DNA of 64,000 nucleotides from Triatoma infestans (taxonomy: Eukaryota; Arthropoda; Insecta; Hemiptera; Reduviidae), in the NCBI GenBank assembly GCA_011037195.1, contig JAAEAF010001935.1, forward strand, positions 229,910 through 293,909, given 5' to 3'. Made by a program: the position numbers and the translations under genes. Within the stretch, counting starts at the first letter, position 1. Every line of letters begins with the position of its first letter. Shown here piece by piece: positions 34,671 through 45,879 of this stretch. Below the pieces are notes generated by a model that saw only the letters and a program-made list of their open reading frames with translations, did no database searches and was not told the origin of the DNA.

Positions 34671-35334
34671 CTGCCTCTCACCTGACAAAGAATATGTTTA
34701 TAAGGGTACCGATCAGTGAGTATCATAAGTTATTGTGAATTCTCGCACTAAAGGCGAGTGGAGCTATTCACTAGACATAAATATATGACATTGTTATATG
34801 AGTAAGTGTTAAACAACAGAATGCTTTGTTCACATTATTTATTAAATAAAAAAAACTATTTTGTAATAATACGGTTCAATCGTGTCTGACTTTTGATTTA
34901 CCTATAGACAGAATAAGATTGTTAAGCCAAATTATAGTTTATCCCAGCAAGGAAATACATAATCTATTTTAATCAAACCAATCCACAGTGTACGTAAATA
35001 TAGAAGACAGTTGCCATCTTTGTTTCAATATCTCAAATGAAAATTTAAATAATATAGATTTTTGTTTGTCTTTTTTATGAAGAAACTATAATTAAATATC
35101 TTGTTTTATATTAAATCCTAAACAAACCACCTGTATCAACGATCTGTATTATAACTAAAAAGTCCTAAGTGAAACAGTATCTTTAATTCAATACGTTCAT
35201 CTCTACAAAATTTGCCTGGCTATTACATTAATATTGCTCCATATTAATTATTTTTTCCTGTACGCCACCAATCTTATGTTCATAGATATTTTTTCTCTAA
35301 TTAAATTTTTTATTTAACAAGATTGATCCCGTCA
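34671..35334. other. AT-rich, no recognised gene
   Basis: No motif was recognised. Confidence 0.4.
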
Positions 35335-36006
35335 TGTCAACTCGCCATCTTCAATCCCATTTCAATATCCTCGAACCGTGGTTCCGAAAGTGGAGAACCA
35401 AGGTTGAATCAGGTCAAATCTAATTATACAGTCTTCACATAATTCGAAAAACCCTTCCTCCAATCTCGACAAACGATTAACCTAGAATCCCCAGATTCTA
35501 ATTAAAAAGAAATGAACTGAATAACAGATATAAAAATACTAAAAAAAATTTCTAGACAAACGTTCTAAACTTACATTCCACAACAAATGACAACTATATT
35601 ATTGTATATTAGCCCCTATTTGGACTTACGGAAGTGAACTATACGGGAGAGCCAGACATTCAACCCTTTATCACATTCAATCCCTACAGTCCAAAATCCT
35701 ACGCATTATAGTCAATGTTCCCTTTCACGTTTCCAATCACCCCATCCGCAATGACCTTAAAATTCCCTATACGATAGCCATGTCCTGTTATCTAAAGCTC
35801 GGTTCCCAACTATCCTTTCATTCAAATCCATTAATCCAAGCGTTCTCAACCCCCCTCTCAACTCTCCCCTCTAACCCATCATGACGACTGAACCGGCGAT
35901 AGCCTCGCGACCAGCTGCGTATGTAATCAGCTATCTTGTAGGACAGTTGTGAAACTCCAACCTTAATGGTTTATTACGACTGCCATCGCTGGATGGCAAA
36001 AAAACA
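35335..36006 (+). pseudogene. Jockey-type non-LTR retrotransposon, C-terminal relic
   Basis: Plus-strand translation gives HLQSHFNILEPWFRKWRTKV, the segment that follows the YADD motif in Jockey-clade RT proteins. After a region with stops (35420-35590) it gives PIWTYGSELYGRARHST, YHIQSLQSKILRIIVNVPFH and VSNHPIRNDLKIPYT. These are the thumb and C-terminal parts of the same protein. Several stops and frame changes break it. The 3' end is probably the A run after CTGGATGGC near 36005. The RT catalytic region is missing. It is the remnant of an element separate from the relics at 37805 and 42655. Confidence 0.75.
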
Positions 36007-36051
36007 TTTTAGTTTTTTGATTACTTTGTATTTTTTTCTTTACTTTCTGTT

Positions 36052-36055
<4 letters not shown>

Positions 36056-36103
<48 letters not shown>

Positions 36104-36130
36104 TTGTCCACAGTATATATATATTTGTCC
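36056..36130. repeat. CA and TA microsatellite with a small duplication
   Basis: An uninterrupted CA run covers about 36056-36092, followed by TA repeats. The string TATATATATTTGTCCA then occurs twice in a row. Confidence 0.9.
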
Positions 36131-36202
36131 AAACCACATTCACTGTATTTTATTTTAGTAAAAATCAGAAATAAAAAAAAAAAAAAAAATATATTTGTAT
36201 TA

Positions 36203-36240
36203 CCGCAGTAAGAGAAAGTCGTGTGAGTGTTTCACACTTT
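36203..36240 (+). repeat. Repeat H, 3' terminal fragment
   Basis: GCAGTAAGAGAAAGTC is followed by the terminal hairpin GTGTGA-GTGTT-TCACAC (36221-36237), as at the 3' end of the copies at 56849 and 59894. Only the last ~35 bp is present. Confidence 0.7.
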
Positions 36241-37755
36241 AAAAAAAATAATAAATGATTCCATTCTAATCACTAAGCTATAGGATGATCTAATCGTAAA
36301 TCATTCAGTCGCTAAGTCAATTAACATTTTGGTAAAAAAAAACAAAAAAAAAACCACTATTATTTGAGAGTTGATTTAGAACTTTTAAAACAGACAGAAT
36401 ATAAAAAGTGAACAAGTGTAACATTTAAGAACATGTAAAAATCAGGATAACATTAGATTTTACAGTGGGCAAAAGAGAACTCTTTAAGTTATATCCGAGA
36501 ATATAGGAAGAATCGGTGAATAGCACGTAGAGCTAACTCAGATTTCTTGAAAGTGGTACGTGTTCAGTTTCTTTCCCTCTCTTTCTAAGTGTGTAAAAAT
36601 CCTTACCCATCCAAGATCTTGGATATCGAAGTCAAATAAACATTCTCCTTGGTACTACTTTGACTTCGAACTGATAAAAATTCTTTTAGGTTAGTCTCTT
36701 TTTCCAACCCTTGCATTCTCCACCACCTTATCCTATAAAATGTTACGTCAAGAAATTGCTTTCCCTTCCTATTGCTTCCATTGCCACCAATGTTCCACTT
36801 ACCTTGGATCGTCCACCGTCTTTCGCAGTCTGCATTAAACCCACAAACTTTTCTGTAATGGATATAAGTTAGAAAACTAAATTGCACAATTCTAGTCACT
36901 GTCCTTATATTTTATAAGATAGTACGTTCTTTCTTATTGAGTCAACAAGCGAATACAAAAAAATGATACTTTCAGAAAATAAAACAGTCTTTTGATAGAG
37001 TATTATGATTAAGATAGTTTTTATTTATTTACGTATAAATAAGTCATAAAAACTAATACTTCTGACGTGAATCAATCACACTATTTTTTCTGCAATTCTT
37101 ATCGACAAATTTACATAAAATTTAATGGAAATATTTTCAAGTACATTTAATTGCCCTTACTATTATTTGGATTGTGGTACTTGTTACATATTTTTGTGGG
37201 ATCTTGCTGGGAATTCCCCAAAATAAACTAAAACATATTTTCTAGGGAAGAGTTTCAAAATATAGCGATAAATATCACAAAATAAACACGTAATTAGTAG
37301 TCAATGTTAAAGAAACGGTTTTTGAAAAAAATCACGAAAACTGAAGGTAAAAATTTATATACCGATATAGATTTTCAGAACTACGTCTGGATCTTGATTG
37401 GCTAAATTCCTTTACTTGTACCACATATTTATTGCTTTCATTGGCACCCACTCTAAGTAGAACTTTTAAAAAAATTTGTTATACAAATTTGTGCACTAAA
37501 CGAGGAATTTATCAATTAGCCCGATCTATAACATATTTTATAATTCTTACTATTTACTTATGTTTCTATGGCATGCTAAAGTTTTATTTAATATTTTTTA
37601 GAAGGTCTTTTATATCTGTTTTATTACACGAATTCTGGCATATTCATTTCGTTCATCTTGTAAATGTTTGGATTATTTTTAGATTATTTGCATTTAGGTT
37701 ATTTTATTTCTTAATCAGCTGTTCAATACCTTTGTTTCTTTATTTATAATTGTTT
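36241..37755. other. No recognised gene; one possible exon inside
   Basis: Mostly AT-rich. A GC-moderate block at 36590-36900 is described separately. The plus frame at 37432-37749 is almost wholly hydrophobic and AT-driven and is not taken as a gene. A short stretch at 37310-37390 resembles a diverged repeat H module start. Confidence 0.35.
36803..36852 (-). other. Candidate 50-nt internal exon (speculative)
   Basis: On the minus strand a pyrimidine-containing TAACTTATATCCATTACAG precedes the block and a consensus donor CAAG-GTAAGT closes it. The enclosed frame reads VCGFNADCERRWTIQ. CG-x-NADC is a pattern common in EGF-like domains, but it is too short to decide. No partner exon was recognised nearby. 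It is reported because splice signals on both sides coincide with a non-AT-biased frame. Confidence 0.15.
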
Positions 37756-37781
37756 AAACTAGTATACTTTCTCTAGTTTAC
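37756..37781. repeat. 26-bp imperfect hairpin repeat, copy 1
   Basis: AAACTAGTATACTTTCTCTA followed by GTTTAC recurs at 39489-39514 with one substitution. AAACTA and TAGTTT pair across the middle. Confidence 0.75.
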
Positions 37782-37804
37782 TTTTTTAAATTACTTATAC
37801 TTTT

Positions 37805-38760
37805 GTGTTTTATATTATGGAACCTCTATTATTCTTGGTTTACATTAACGATCTACCGGCAATGTTTGATAACGATGATATAATTATGCCATATTTATAT
37901 GCCGATGAATTTGGGTACAAGTTAGAAATGCAGATAACACATCCGTTAATAACCGCATTAAATCTACATTCGATTAAACCAGCTAAGTTTAAACCAGGAC
38001 AAAATAAAAGAGATTACTATTAAATTAGGAAATTATGGTGGGACTGAAAAAGCTTCAATTTCTTAGGCATTTTCATAGATTCAAAACTGAACTGGACAGA
38101 TCAAGTTAATAATGTCATGGGTAAAGTGTCTCGTGGAATCTATGTCTTGCGAAAATTAAGAATGTCGGTTGACTTGGAAGCTTTAAAGTTGGCATATTTT
38201 GCGTACGTTCATAGCCATTTGTGCTATGGTACTATAATTTGGGGTAATGCTGCCGAATTTAAAAAAATATTTAGGTTACAAAAGAAGGCAATTAGAGTCA
38301 CTTTGGGTTTAGACTCGAAAGTATCTTGTCGTTCTTGGATTAAGAAATTGAACATAATGACAGTACCAGCCATATTTATTTATCAATGCCTCTTCTACGT
38401 AAAGTGCAATGAAGGCCAATTTATATGTTTTTCGCAAGTTCATGATCATTTCACCAGAAAGCGCAATAATCTTGTCCAGAGTAGAAACATGTTGACAAAA
38501 GTTCGTAACAGCTTCCATAGTTTGTCCATCTTGCTTTATAATTATTTACGAGCGAATATAAAAAATAATACTTTGAAGTGTTTCAAAGCTAGTGTTAAAA
38601 AACTGTTAATAGCTCACTCGCTGTATGAAATACAGGAATATTTTAAAATTAAGTTTTTGTATTGACAATTATGTGAATTTAAATTATATCTAACTTGACC
38701 TTGCCAATAAGGATGTATTGATCTTTTTTTCTGGCAAAATAAATAAAAATAAATATAACC
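37805..38760 (+). pseudogene. Non-LTR retrotransposon (Jockey-like) RT and C-terminal relic
   Basis: The first frame reads EPLLFLVYINDLPAMF and then YLYADEFGYKL: RT palm motifs, with the catalytic YADD changed to YADE. After a TAA at 38021-38023 and a further in-frame stop, a long frame runs from about 38050 to 38665. It starts FNFLGIFIDSKLNWTDQV, then KVSRGIYVLRKLR, AYFAYVHSHLCYGTIIWG, IFRLQKKAIRVTLGL, typical of the region after the RT in Jockey-superfamily proteins. The 3' UTR has several AATAAA-like strings and ends near 38760. The 5' half is missing and the active site is lost, so it is dead. Confidence 0.8.
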
Positions 38761-38851
38761 AGAAGAGCAGTTTTAGTTAACTGAATTTGCAGCTAAATTT
38801 TAAGCTGGGTCTTCAATGCTGGCTGGATAACATGGAATTAATATTTTTTTT

Positions 38852-38912
38852 TTATTCTGACCGGTTTCGGATTTTTATCCATCGTCAGAGTAAGTTTTGT
38901 AATCAATTCATA
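38852..38912 (-). ncRNA. Hammerhead ribozyme-like motif, locus 3 left
   Basis: On the minus strand: core CTGACGA (38882-38888), T, perfect stem II GGAT-AAAA-ATCC, GAAAC (38864-38868), CGGTC with predicted cleavage after C, then AGAATA, which can partly pair with TTACT upstream. This matches the CUGANGA/GAAA rule with N=C. Stem II differs from the locus 1, 2 and 4 family, so this is a different subfamily. Confidence 0.55.
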
Positions 38913-39004
38913 TAGAAAGATAACGTCAATGATATGTTTATAGGTTCTTATAAATAGTTTATTGAATCCCATAGACATATTGTCGAAGTTATTTCTCTCT
39001 ACAC

Positions 39005-39062
39005 GTATTGATTGCAAACCTTTCTCTGACTATGGAAGAAAATCCGAAACCGAATCAGAAAC
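39005..39062 (+). ncRNA. Decayed hammerhead-like motif, locus 3 right
   Basis: Inverted partner of 38852-38912: CTGACTA (39026-39032), in which the conserved G is lost, then TGGA-AGAAAA-TCC and GAAACCGAATCAGAA. The inward flanks GTTTGCAATCAAT and GTTTTGTAATCAAT are also inverted copies. The missing core G and the broken CGGTC mean it should not cleave. Confidence 0.5.
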
Positions 39063-39342
39063 CAAATGTAGGATAAAATGACGGATAAAAATCAAGAAGT
39101 TTCAGTTATGTTTATTTTAAGAGTTTTTTTTGCATTTCCTCGGTTGACGGAATATTTTCCAAGTCGTATAGTATTGATATAAAATAGTGAATATGAACTG
39201 TTTTTGTTAATAAATGTAGTTTTAATAAAAAAAAAAAACATCATATTCCAGTTAATAGTTAGGGGACAAAAAGCTTCATACAGTTTCCATTAGTGATCCT
39301 CAAAGGAATATCAAGTTGTGAATTTTCGTTCTGAGTTACTTT

Positions 39343-39344
39343 GT

Positions 39345-39399
<55 letters not shown>
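39343..39399. repeat. CT and CA compound microsatellite
   Basis: About 14 CT units are followed by about 13 CA units without interruption. Confidence 0.95.
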
Positions 39400-39403
<4 letters not shown>

Positions 39404-39488
39404 TACACAAAAAGAGCATTCGGTGAACATATTTTGTTCGTATTCAAAATATCTATTTCCAATGAAATCAATTTTATTTGCAGCTATC

Positions 39489-39514
39489 AAACTAGTATAC
39501 TTTCCCTAGTTTAC
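39489..39514. repeat. 26-bp imperfect hairpin repeat, copy 2
   Basis: Second copy of the sequence at 37756-37781, same orientation, one substitution. The pair encloses the Jockey-like relic and the locus 3 ribozyme pair. Confidence 0.75.
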
Positions 39515-40015
39515 ATTTTATTAATTACCGCTAACAGCAAGTAATAGGAAATAAAACGTATTCTTTTTAATTTAAACAGTTTTCATAAGTGCTACCTAAT
39601 GAAATAAATGAATACAAATGAACAATAAATTTCATTGGATAGATGATAAAGCAATATTCATAAATTAATTTTAAAGTACTGCAAGTTTCTAATTATCTGC
39701 GCAAAATCCTGATGAAAAAAAAAAATCACGAACTATCAAAAGTACTGATTCCAAGTGCACTTCATTACAGGTGTGTAGACTGAATCTTTGCATTGTTAGG
39801 TTTCTCTATGCTATATCTTACTCCGCCGTTTGTCGTTAATTTAAATAACCGATTTCTTATTAGTGAGTTAATGAAACTGAACGAAAAATATATGCATCAC
39901 GGGAGAGAGGAATCCTTATTACCTTGCTAACAAATGGAAAAGGAACAAAAGATAATATCAATAGATAAATATACCTATATGCAAATCTCTATATTTAAAG
40001 GCATCAATTTTAGAA

Positions 40016-40664
40016 AAAAATCTGGTATGAAACACGTTACTCCAGTTCTCAAAATTATAATTGACAAGTTTTATGGTTTGTGTACCAAATTTAATAAAAT
40101 ACGTCGAAAACTGAAAAAACTGTTCAGTAAAAGCTCACTTTCGGTTTACTAATTTTCTTGTAACTCGGAATTTTGGCCATCAATTTATCTTTAATTAATT
40201 TTGTTTGGATGATAGAATTGTATAATCAACTATGAAAGCACTTTAGAGAAAATCATAACCCTACCCCTCCCTTATAAGTGCCCTTAAATAAATTTTACCA
40301 AAGAAATGTCTTAAATAAAAGTTATAGATCTTTGTATGTGTAGTTTATATAGGAAGTTTCAAGAAAATCGTCAGAGGTATTTTTGAGAAAATCGCGAAAA
40401 AGTGAAAAAACTATTCTGTAAAGTGGTACTTCTGGTTGAGGAATTTTGGCCGCTAACCTACAATCAGATTAAGTTTGAACTTCCTGCGATTTTTCGTTTT
40501 TGAGCTATGCTGTTCACATCTTGCACACACACAGACCATATTACACACACACACACACAGACCATTTGCTAAAAACCACTTTTTTTGGACGGACTCAAAA
40601 CGGATATTTCCGGTGAAAACTCGAGATCGAAAATTTGACACATTTACTAGGAGTAAGCGAAAGT
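40016..40664 (-). repeat. Repeat H copy G
   Basis: The right end, CTAGGAGTAAGCGAAAGT, is followed by A-run sequence. Inside stand a CA microsatellite (about 40526-40560) and module starts reading CACTTTCGGTTT and TACTTCTGGTTG in inverse orientation. The left end keeps AAAAAAATCTGG and part of the terminal hairpin. One module is missing. Confidence 0.75.
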
Positions 40665-42654
40665 GAAAAAAAGCACAAAATCAGGAGAGCAGTTTAGGCC
40701 TAGACTACTCAGCTAGGCAAAAACATAGACTATTACTCGTATTTAGCAAAAACTAATTTAAAGTCTAAAGTCATCAACAGTCCTGAAAAAAGGCAAAATG
40801 ATTTTCCAAAACCTACTGTTCAATCTCATTTACCCAAAGCAAGGATTCCATACTGCCAAAAACTGGATGATTTTGTTTCTCTCTTTTTTACAACATCCCC
40901 TCCCCGAAATCATCGATTTTTTTTCTTAATTACTTTGGAAAATTGATTTCAAAAATATTCTAGGGGAAGCTGTGGTCTAAAATCTGATTTTGTCTAATTG
41001 TGGCTCCAATGGATCCAAGATTAATATGGAAAATATATATTTCCAAGAATAATATTTTCTTTTTTTTCTGTTTTTAGCCGGTGTATTAATATATCGATTA
41101 TTTTACAAAATCTGCGAATAAAGTTATAGTTTTAATTTCAGGAAAGAGAAAAATTTCAGAGAAAGAGAATATACTGTGGTTTGTAGAAAAAAAAGATTGA
41201 TTCACTAGTCAGTGTATGAGGATGTAATAATAAGAGACGAAATAACGAGAGTCAATGATGCCATTTTACCACACTGATTCCACATAGACGATGATCTCCG
41301 TAAAGTCCGAGGTGAGGTAATAAACGTGTTCTACAGAGATATCGGTGTATAGCAGAAGTTGGTAGGAGAAAATATTTTTTTATTAGTACTATTAATTAGT
41401 ACTATAAATTTAGATTTGTACTGTTGAATTTTGTTCTTCATTTAGCTGCCAAGGATCTAATAACTGCAAGTGAGATTGGAGAGTATGTGGAAAACTAGAG
41501 GATCGTTTAGAATAAAAAGAATGTTATATCAACGGCATAGATGAAAATGATTGCATTCGGATATTAGCAGTGTAAATCCGAATATAATATTTAGGTTCAT
41601 AAAGAGCGTTATGAAAACAACTTTTGTAGCCACTTTTATAAAATCTTAACAAATTTTTATGGTAAAAGTGTTGACAAAGATGGGAGATTGCCAACTAACT
41701 ATGAGATTCATTGTGGCAGTTAAATCACTTATTACAAAGTGTCTTGTTGGATCTGGGAAAGGAGGCAACGCCATGAGTTCATAGAGAGAAACTGTATATT
41801 GCTATCTTGTTCAGAAAGCAATATATGTATTTAGATTATTTATTTGATGGCTAGATAACAATGGGGAGGGTAAATTGAAGGTCAGTTGGTAACCTAATAT
41901 ACTGCACCAAGACTGAAAGACTAATTAAGGAATGCAAGCTAGATCAATGATAAAATATAAAATGGATGTTAAGTGAATGACAGGTGATACAGCATTTTCT
42001 CAACTCTAGCATATTTACCAAACTCTTTGTAAAAACTTATTTGTAAAATAAATAAATATTTTTAAATATAACATCTGTGGGCGTTCTATAAGTGAATTAT
42101 AAAAAGAACTGGATCTACAATTTTATATAATGTAACTCTATCTCTTTCTTATGAAGTGCCGCCTGTGATGGTGGGCCCAATTTTATTTCAATCTCACCCA
42201 TAGAAGATAGACATGGAATTTAATTCACTAGCACAAGTTGAAGTGAATAATACGGCCCAGTTGAGGGAACTGCTGTCCTCAATGTAACAAGGGATTGACC
42301 CAGTGTGGGCGGCCTCATAGCCAGAATGAAGAAAGGAAGTAGGGTTTAGAGATTTATCTGTCCCTTGTCCCCACAATGGCCATACTGTATTCTCCCACAA
42401 AGTGTATATACTATGTACAATTTGCTACTGGATTACAAGCGCACTAAAACCATTGACTTTGGTAAACCATTGCGACCATCTAACTGATTTACTAACTATA
42501 GATATCTTCTAATTAATTGTTCAACATTTACTCTATACTGTTTTAACCGTTCTAAACGATCATTAGGTTGTAATTTTCTCATTATATTTTTAAGTCAGTA
42601 TTAAATACATTTTTCATTTCTAAAAAAATTGTTTTATTACAAATACATGAATTT
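40665..42654. other. No recognised gene
   Basis: Decayed sequence. The minus frame at 42194-42400 (68 codons) has balanced composition but no recognised motif. Nothing else was seen. Confidence 0.35.
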
Positions 42655-43880
42655 TCTTTAACGAAAGAACTCCAGGAGACGACGTAATTCCAAACTTAAT
42701 TATTAAAAACCTCACTGGCAAAGGAATAGTGTACTTGACAAACTTATACAACTGCTGCCTGCGTATTGGTTACTTCCCCAAGTGCTGGAAAAACGCAGTG
42801 GTAATAGATTTCCTCAAAGCTGGAAAACCAAAACCCTCTACCTCCATCTACCGACCAATAAGCCTTCTTAACACACTTTCAAAACTCTTTGAAAAGCTAA
42901 TACTGACGCGACTGCAGACTCACCTAATAGAACATAAAACAATACCTTCACACCAATTCGGCTTCCGAAAATCATACTCAACGACCCAGCAATTACAATG
43001 AATAATAGATCAAATAGTTAACGGATTTGAACAGAAACAGTACTCGACAGTCGCCTCATTGGACGTTGCTTCCGCATTTGACGCTGTATGGCACGCCGGA
43101 CTTATCTACAAACTACACTACATCCAAGCACCACTTTACTTACAAGCAATACTGACTTCATTTCTAAGCGGACGTACATTTGAGGTAAGAGTAAATTCTA
43201 CTCTCAGTCCCTACTCTACGCCGGGATCCCTCAGGGATCGGTTCTTAGCCCCATCCTATTTACAATTTACACACACGACAATCAATACTTCGTTCTGGCT
43301 ACTTACGCAGACGACACTCTCCTCCGGTCAAGACATCGCAATCTTATTGACGCCATAGATAACTTACAAACTTCACTAGACCAGATAACGGACTGGTTCC
43401 ACAAATGGAAGTTAGACATCAATGTATAAAAGACACAGGCAAAAAAATTCAGACAAGCCTATCAAACCCTTAGACAGCTCTATCCACTTAACAGAGGGAC
43501 GCCATTTAAACCACAACGCTCCAGACTACTCTATACCTCTATACCCAGACCTATATTGACTTACGCCTGTTCCGTATGGATAAGGGCTTCGAATCTGCAA
43601 TGTACAGATTACAAACCTTCCAAAATTAAGTCCTATGCTTGGCCTTGGGAGCACCGTGGTTTATACGTAACGAGCAAATCCACAGGGAGCTCGACATGCC
43701 AACAATTAAAGACTTCATTGACAAGACAGCAAACAGATTTTTAGAAAACTCACTAACTGCTGAAGCTGGAACAGACAACAATCTCGGACAGAAGTCAGCC
43801 CGACTACGACTGAAACCGAGACTAGCACAAGATATTCTGTGTATCAGACAACAAATTCATAACTTATCTTATAAGTAATA
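42655..43880 (+). pseudogene. Jockey-clade non-LTR retrotransposon RT relic
   Basis: The frame opens with RTPGDDVIPNLIIKNL and continues TNLYNCCLRIGYFPKCWK, YRPISLLNTLSKLFEKLIL and HQFGFRKSYSTTQQ. A TGA (42999-43001) interrupts it. The same frame continues STVASLDVASAFDAVWH and shifts by one base near 43218. The new frame gives IPQGSVLSPILFTIY and TYADDTLLRSR, with the YADD catalytic motif intact (about 43303-43314). After a stop at 43426 the C-terminal parts PRPILTYACSVWI and PWFIRNEQIHRELDMP appear. These motifs, in this order, are Jockey-clade RT. It reverse-transcribed its own RNA when active. It is 5'-truncated and broken in at least three places, with about 70 codons of the middle missing. 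Confidence 0.85.
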
Positions 43881-45879
43881 TTATTAACAATGTACTATTT
43901 TATCATGATTTATGAATTTAAGTTTGTAAGGCAGAAATAAGCTACCGGGCAAATAGAAGTATTTTACTTCTTCTCTTTAACGAAAAATTTGTATATTTTA
44001 TAATTTTTAATGAATTTCCTATATTTTAGATATTCAAAAATGTAATTTTAATGTAAGTGATAATGTAAAAATGTAATGAAAACTGGAGATTATAGATAAA
44101 AAAATCCAGAAAATACAAACCAGTACATTCCAGGATCGGCCTATCAAAATCAATATAGTTGCATCGATGTTCATAGTGATAAGCGTAATAGACGCTGAAT
44201 CTCTAAACCTAGAAATTAGCACCAACCAGGAACTAGTAGATGTGGAAGCTATGAATTGGAAAGTAAGCTATTAATTAGCTTCCACACTTCCTATCTTTGT
44301 TATAGCACAGTAATAGCGGCTAAGGCTTATCAGTAACTCAATTACAAAAAAAAAAAAACGCAGCATAACTGGTTAAAAAATAAATAACAAAATTTTATGG
44401 GGATGGTAACTAAAAATTTATTGGTAGCTAACTTAGAGAGAAGTTTACATCATAGTAGCTACTAAATTAATTTTATCAAGAAAATTGTTTGATAAATTTA
44501 AATTGAAAAAGAAATGAATATTATATTTCATAATCAGATATTGTTTTTTTTTTCCACGAACTGATGTACTTTTATCTATCGTCTGGATGTTTCTTCCGGA
44601 ATAAGTGTGACAAACTTATCTTTCAAAACGAAATCTTAGCACACATCCCCATTGCACTTCGAGAAAAATTGACATAATCATGAGGAAAAGACACATTTCT
44701 TATATATTCATTTTTTTTTTTAAATTTACAGGTCTGCTTTCTGTGGTCGATATCCAGATTTTATTCAACACACACACACTCACATACACAATCGCTCAAA
44801 TATATCTTTTGTATTCAAAATGTATTTCCTGTGAAAACTCAATTTTGAAACTTTGTCTCAAGATATATCTCAAGATATAGATGCTGACGAATTGTCTTTA
44901 TTTTTATTCTTCCGTATTTGCTGTATCTATAAGGAGAAGGAGATAAGAGAAAGCTTAGAAGGTTTGTCACGTCGATTGTAGATAGAAACAGAAAAAGAAC
45001 TTATCCTATAGAATTTCTGTATACTACCAGTGAAGAGAGATAATATTGTGCATCTGTAAAAGAAGACTTGCCTTTCCATTTCCACAGCATTGTAATTGAT
45101 AGCCGGTGTGCCTGCTATATCATACACCACTACTCAGTATAACCAACCATCTTTCAGCTTTTACAAATTGCTGGCCTTGTTGAATATCACACAGTGTTTG
45201 CGATACAAGCTTACTATATACATACGTATGCTATTGTAATATGTGTTAGTAGCTGAAGGTGAACCGTCGTGTACACAATGTGTCTCTGCCGCCCATCCTC
45301 ACCCATCTTTTTGCCTCCTTTATTCCAGTCAGGAGTATGTGCAACATTCCCCGTTCCATCATCCTTTTACCTAAAACAACAACTCCTCCAAAATTACCCA
45401 TCTCGATTTAAGACTTTGTACATGGTGAATCTTGTTATGTTAACAGCTGCATACCAACACAAAAAGAGATAGGGTGAGTATGGTGAGTATGAGGTAAGCT
45501 TTTGCATTTTGTAAAGAGGCTGTCACCCCACCATTATTCTCATGATGGTATGGTGGGCGTTGCTCTATCTTATAGTACACTAAAGTGATTTATATTTATC
45601 GTAAGGGAAGTTTTCTTCTATTATAGTCTTTAAGGATTTTTTTTTGTCTTTCATTGCAAGGGGTAACAGATTTGATTGGATGGAGATGATAGTATTTTTT
45701 TTATTCTCATGTTACAAGAAGTAAATACAGAGTAAATCTTATGTTATAAGATATAAGCTGAATAAATAGTCAGGCCGTTTTTGTTGATTGTTGATTGAAA
45801 TGGTTAGTTAAATATAATATTTCATTATCCCTCTCACTTGGAATGCAAATCTAGATAGAGCAATGCAGAAATAAAACGT
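43881..45879. other. Mostly unrecognised; two small repeat traces
   Basis: At about 44571-44612 the minus strand has a degenerate hammerhead-like string (CAGACGATAGATAAAAGTAC) related to locus 3 but without the GAAA block. At about 44725-44860 a CA microsatellite and TTTCCTGTGAAAACTCAATT match repeat H in inverse orientation. Nothing else was recognised. Confidence 0.35.

Noticed and set aside
37432..37749. 105-codon hydrophobic open frame
   Set aside because: It is almost entirely F, I, L and Y from AT-rich sequence, with no ATG context or recognisable family. It is expected by chance at this base composition.
39259..39544. Open frames on both strands at the CT/CA microsatellite
   Set aside because: They translate only the dinucleotide repeat (SLSLSL, HTHTHT, CVCVCV).
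44571..44612. Additional hammerhead motif on the minus strand
   Set aside because: Only the first core block is roughly kept (CAGACGA). The GAAA block and the cleavage-site triplet are gone. Kept only as a trace of the locus 3 family.
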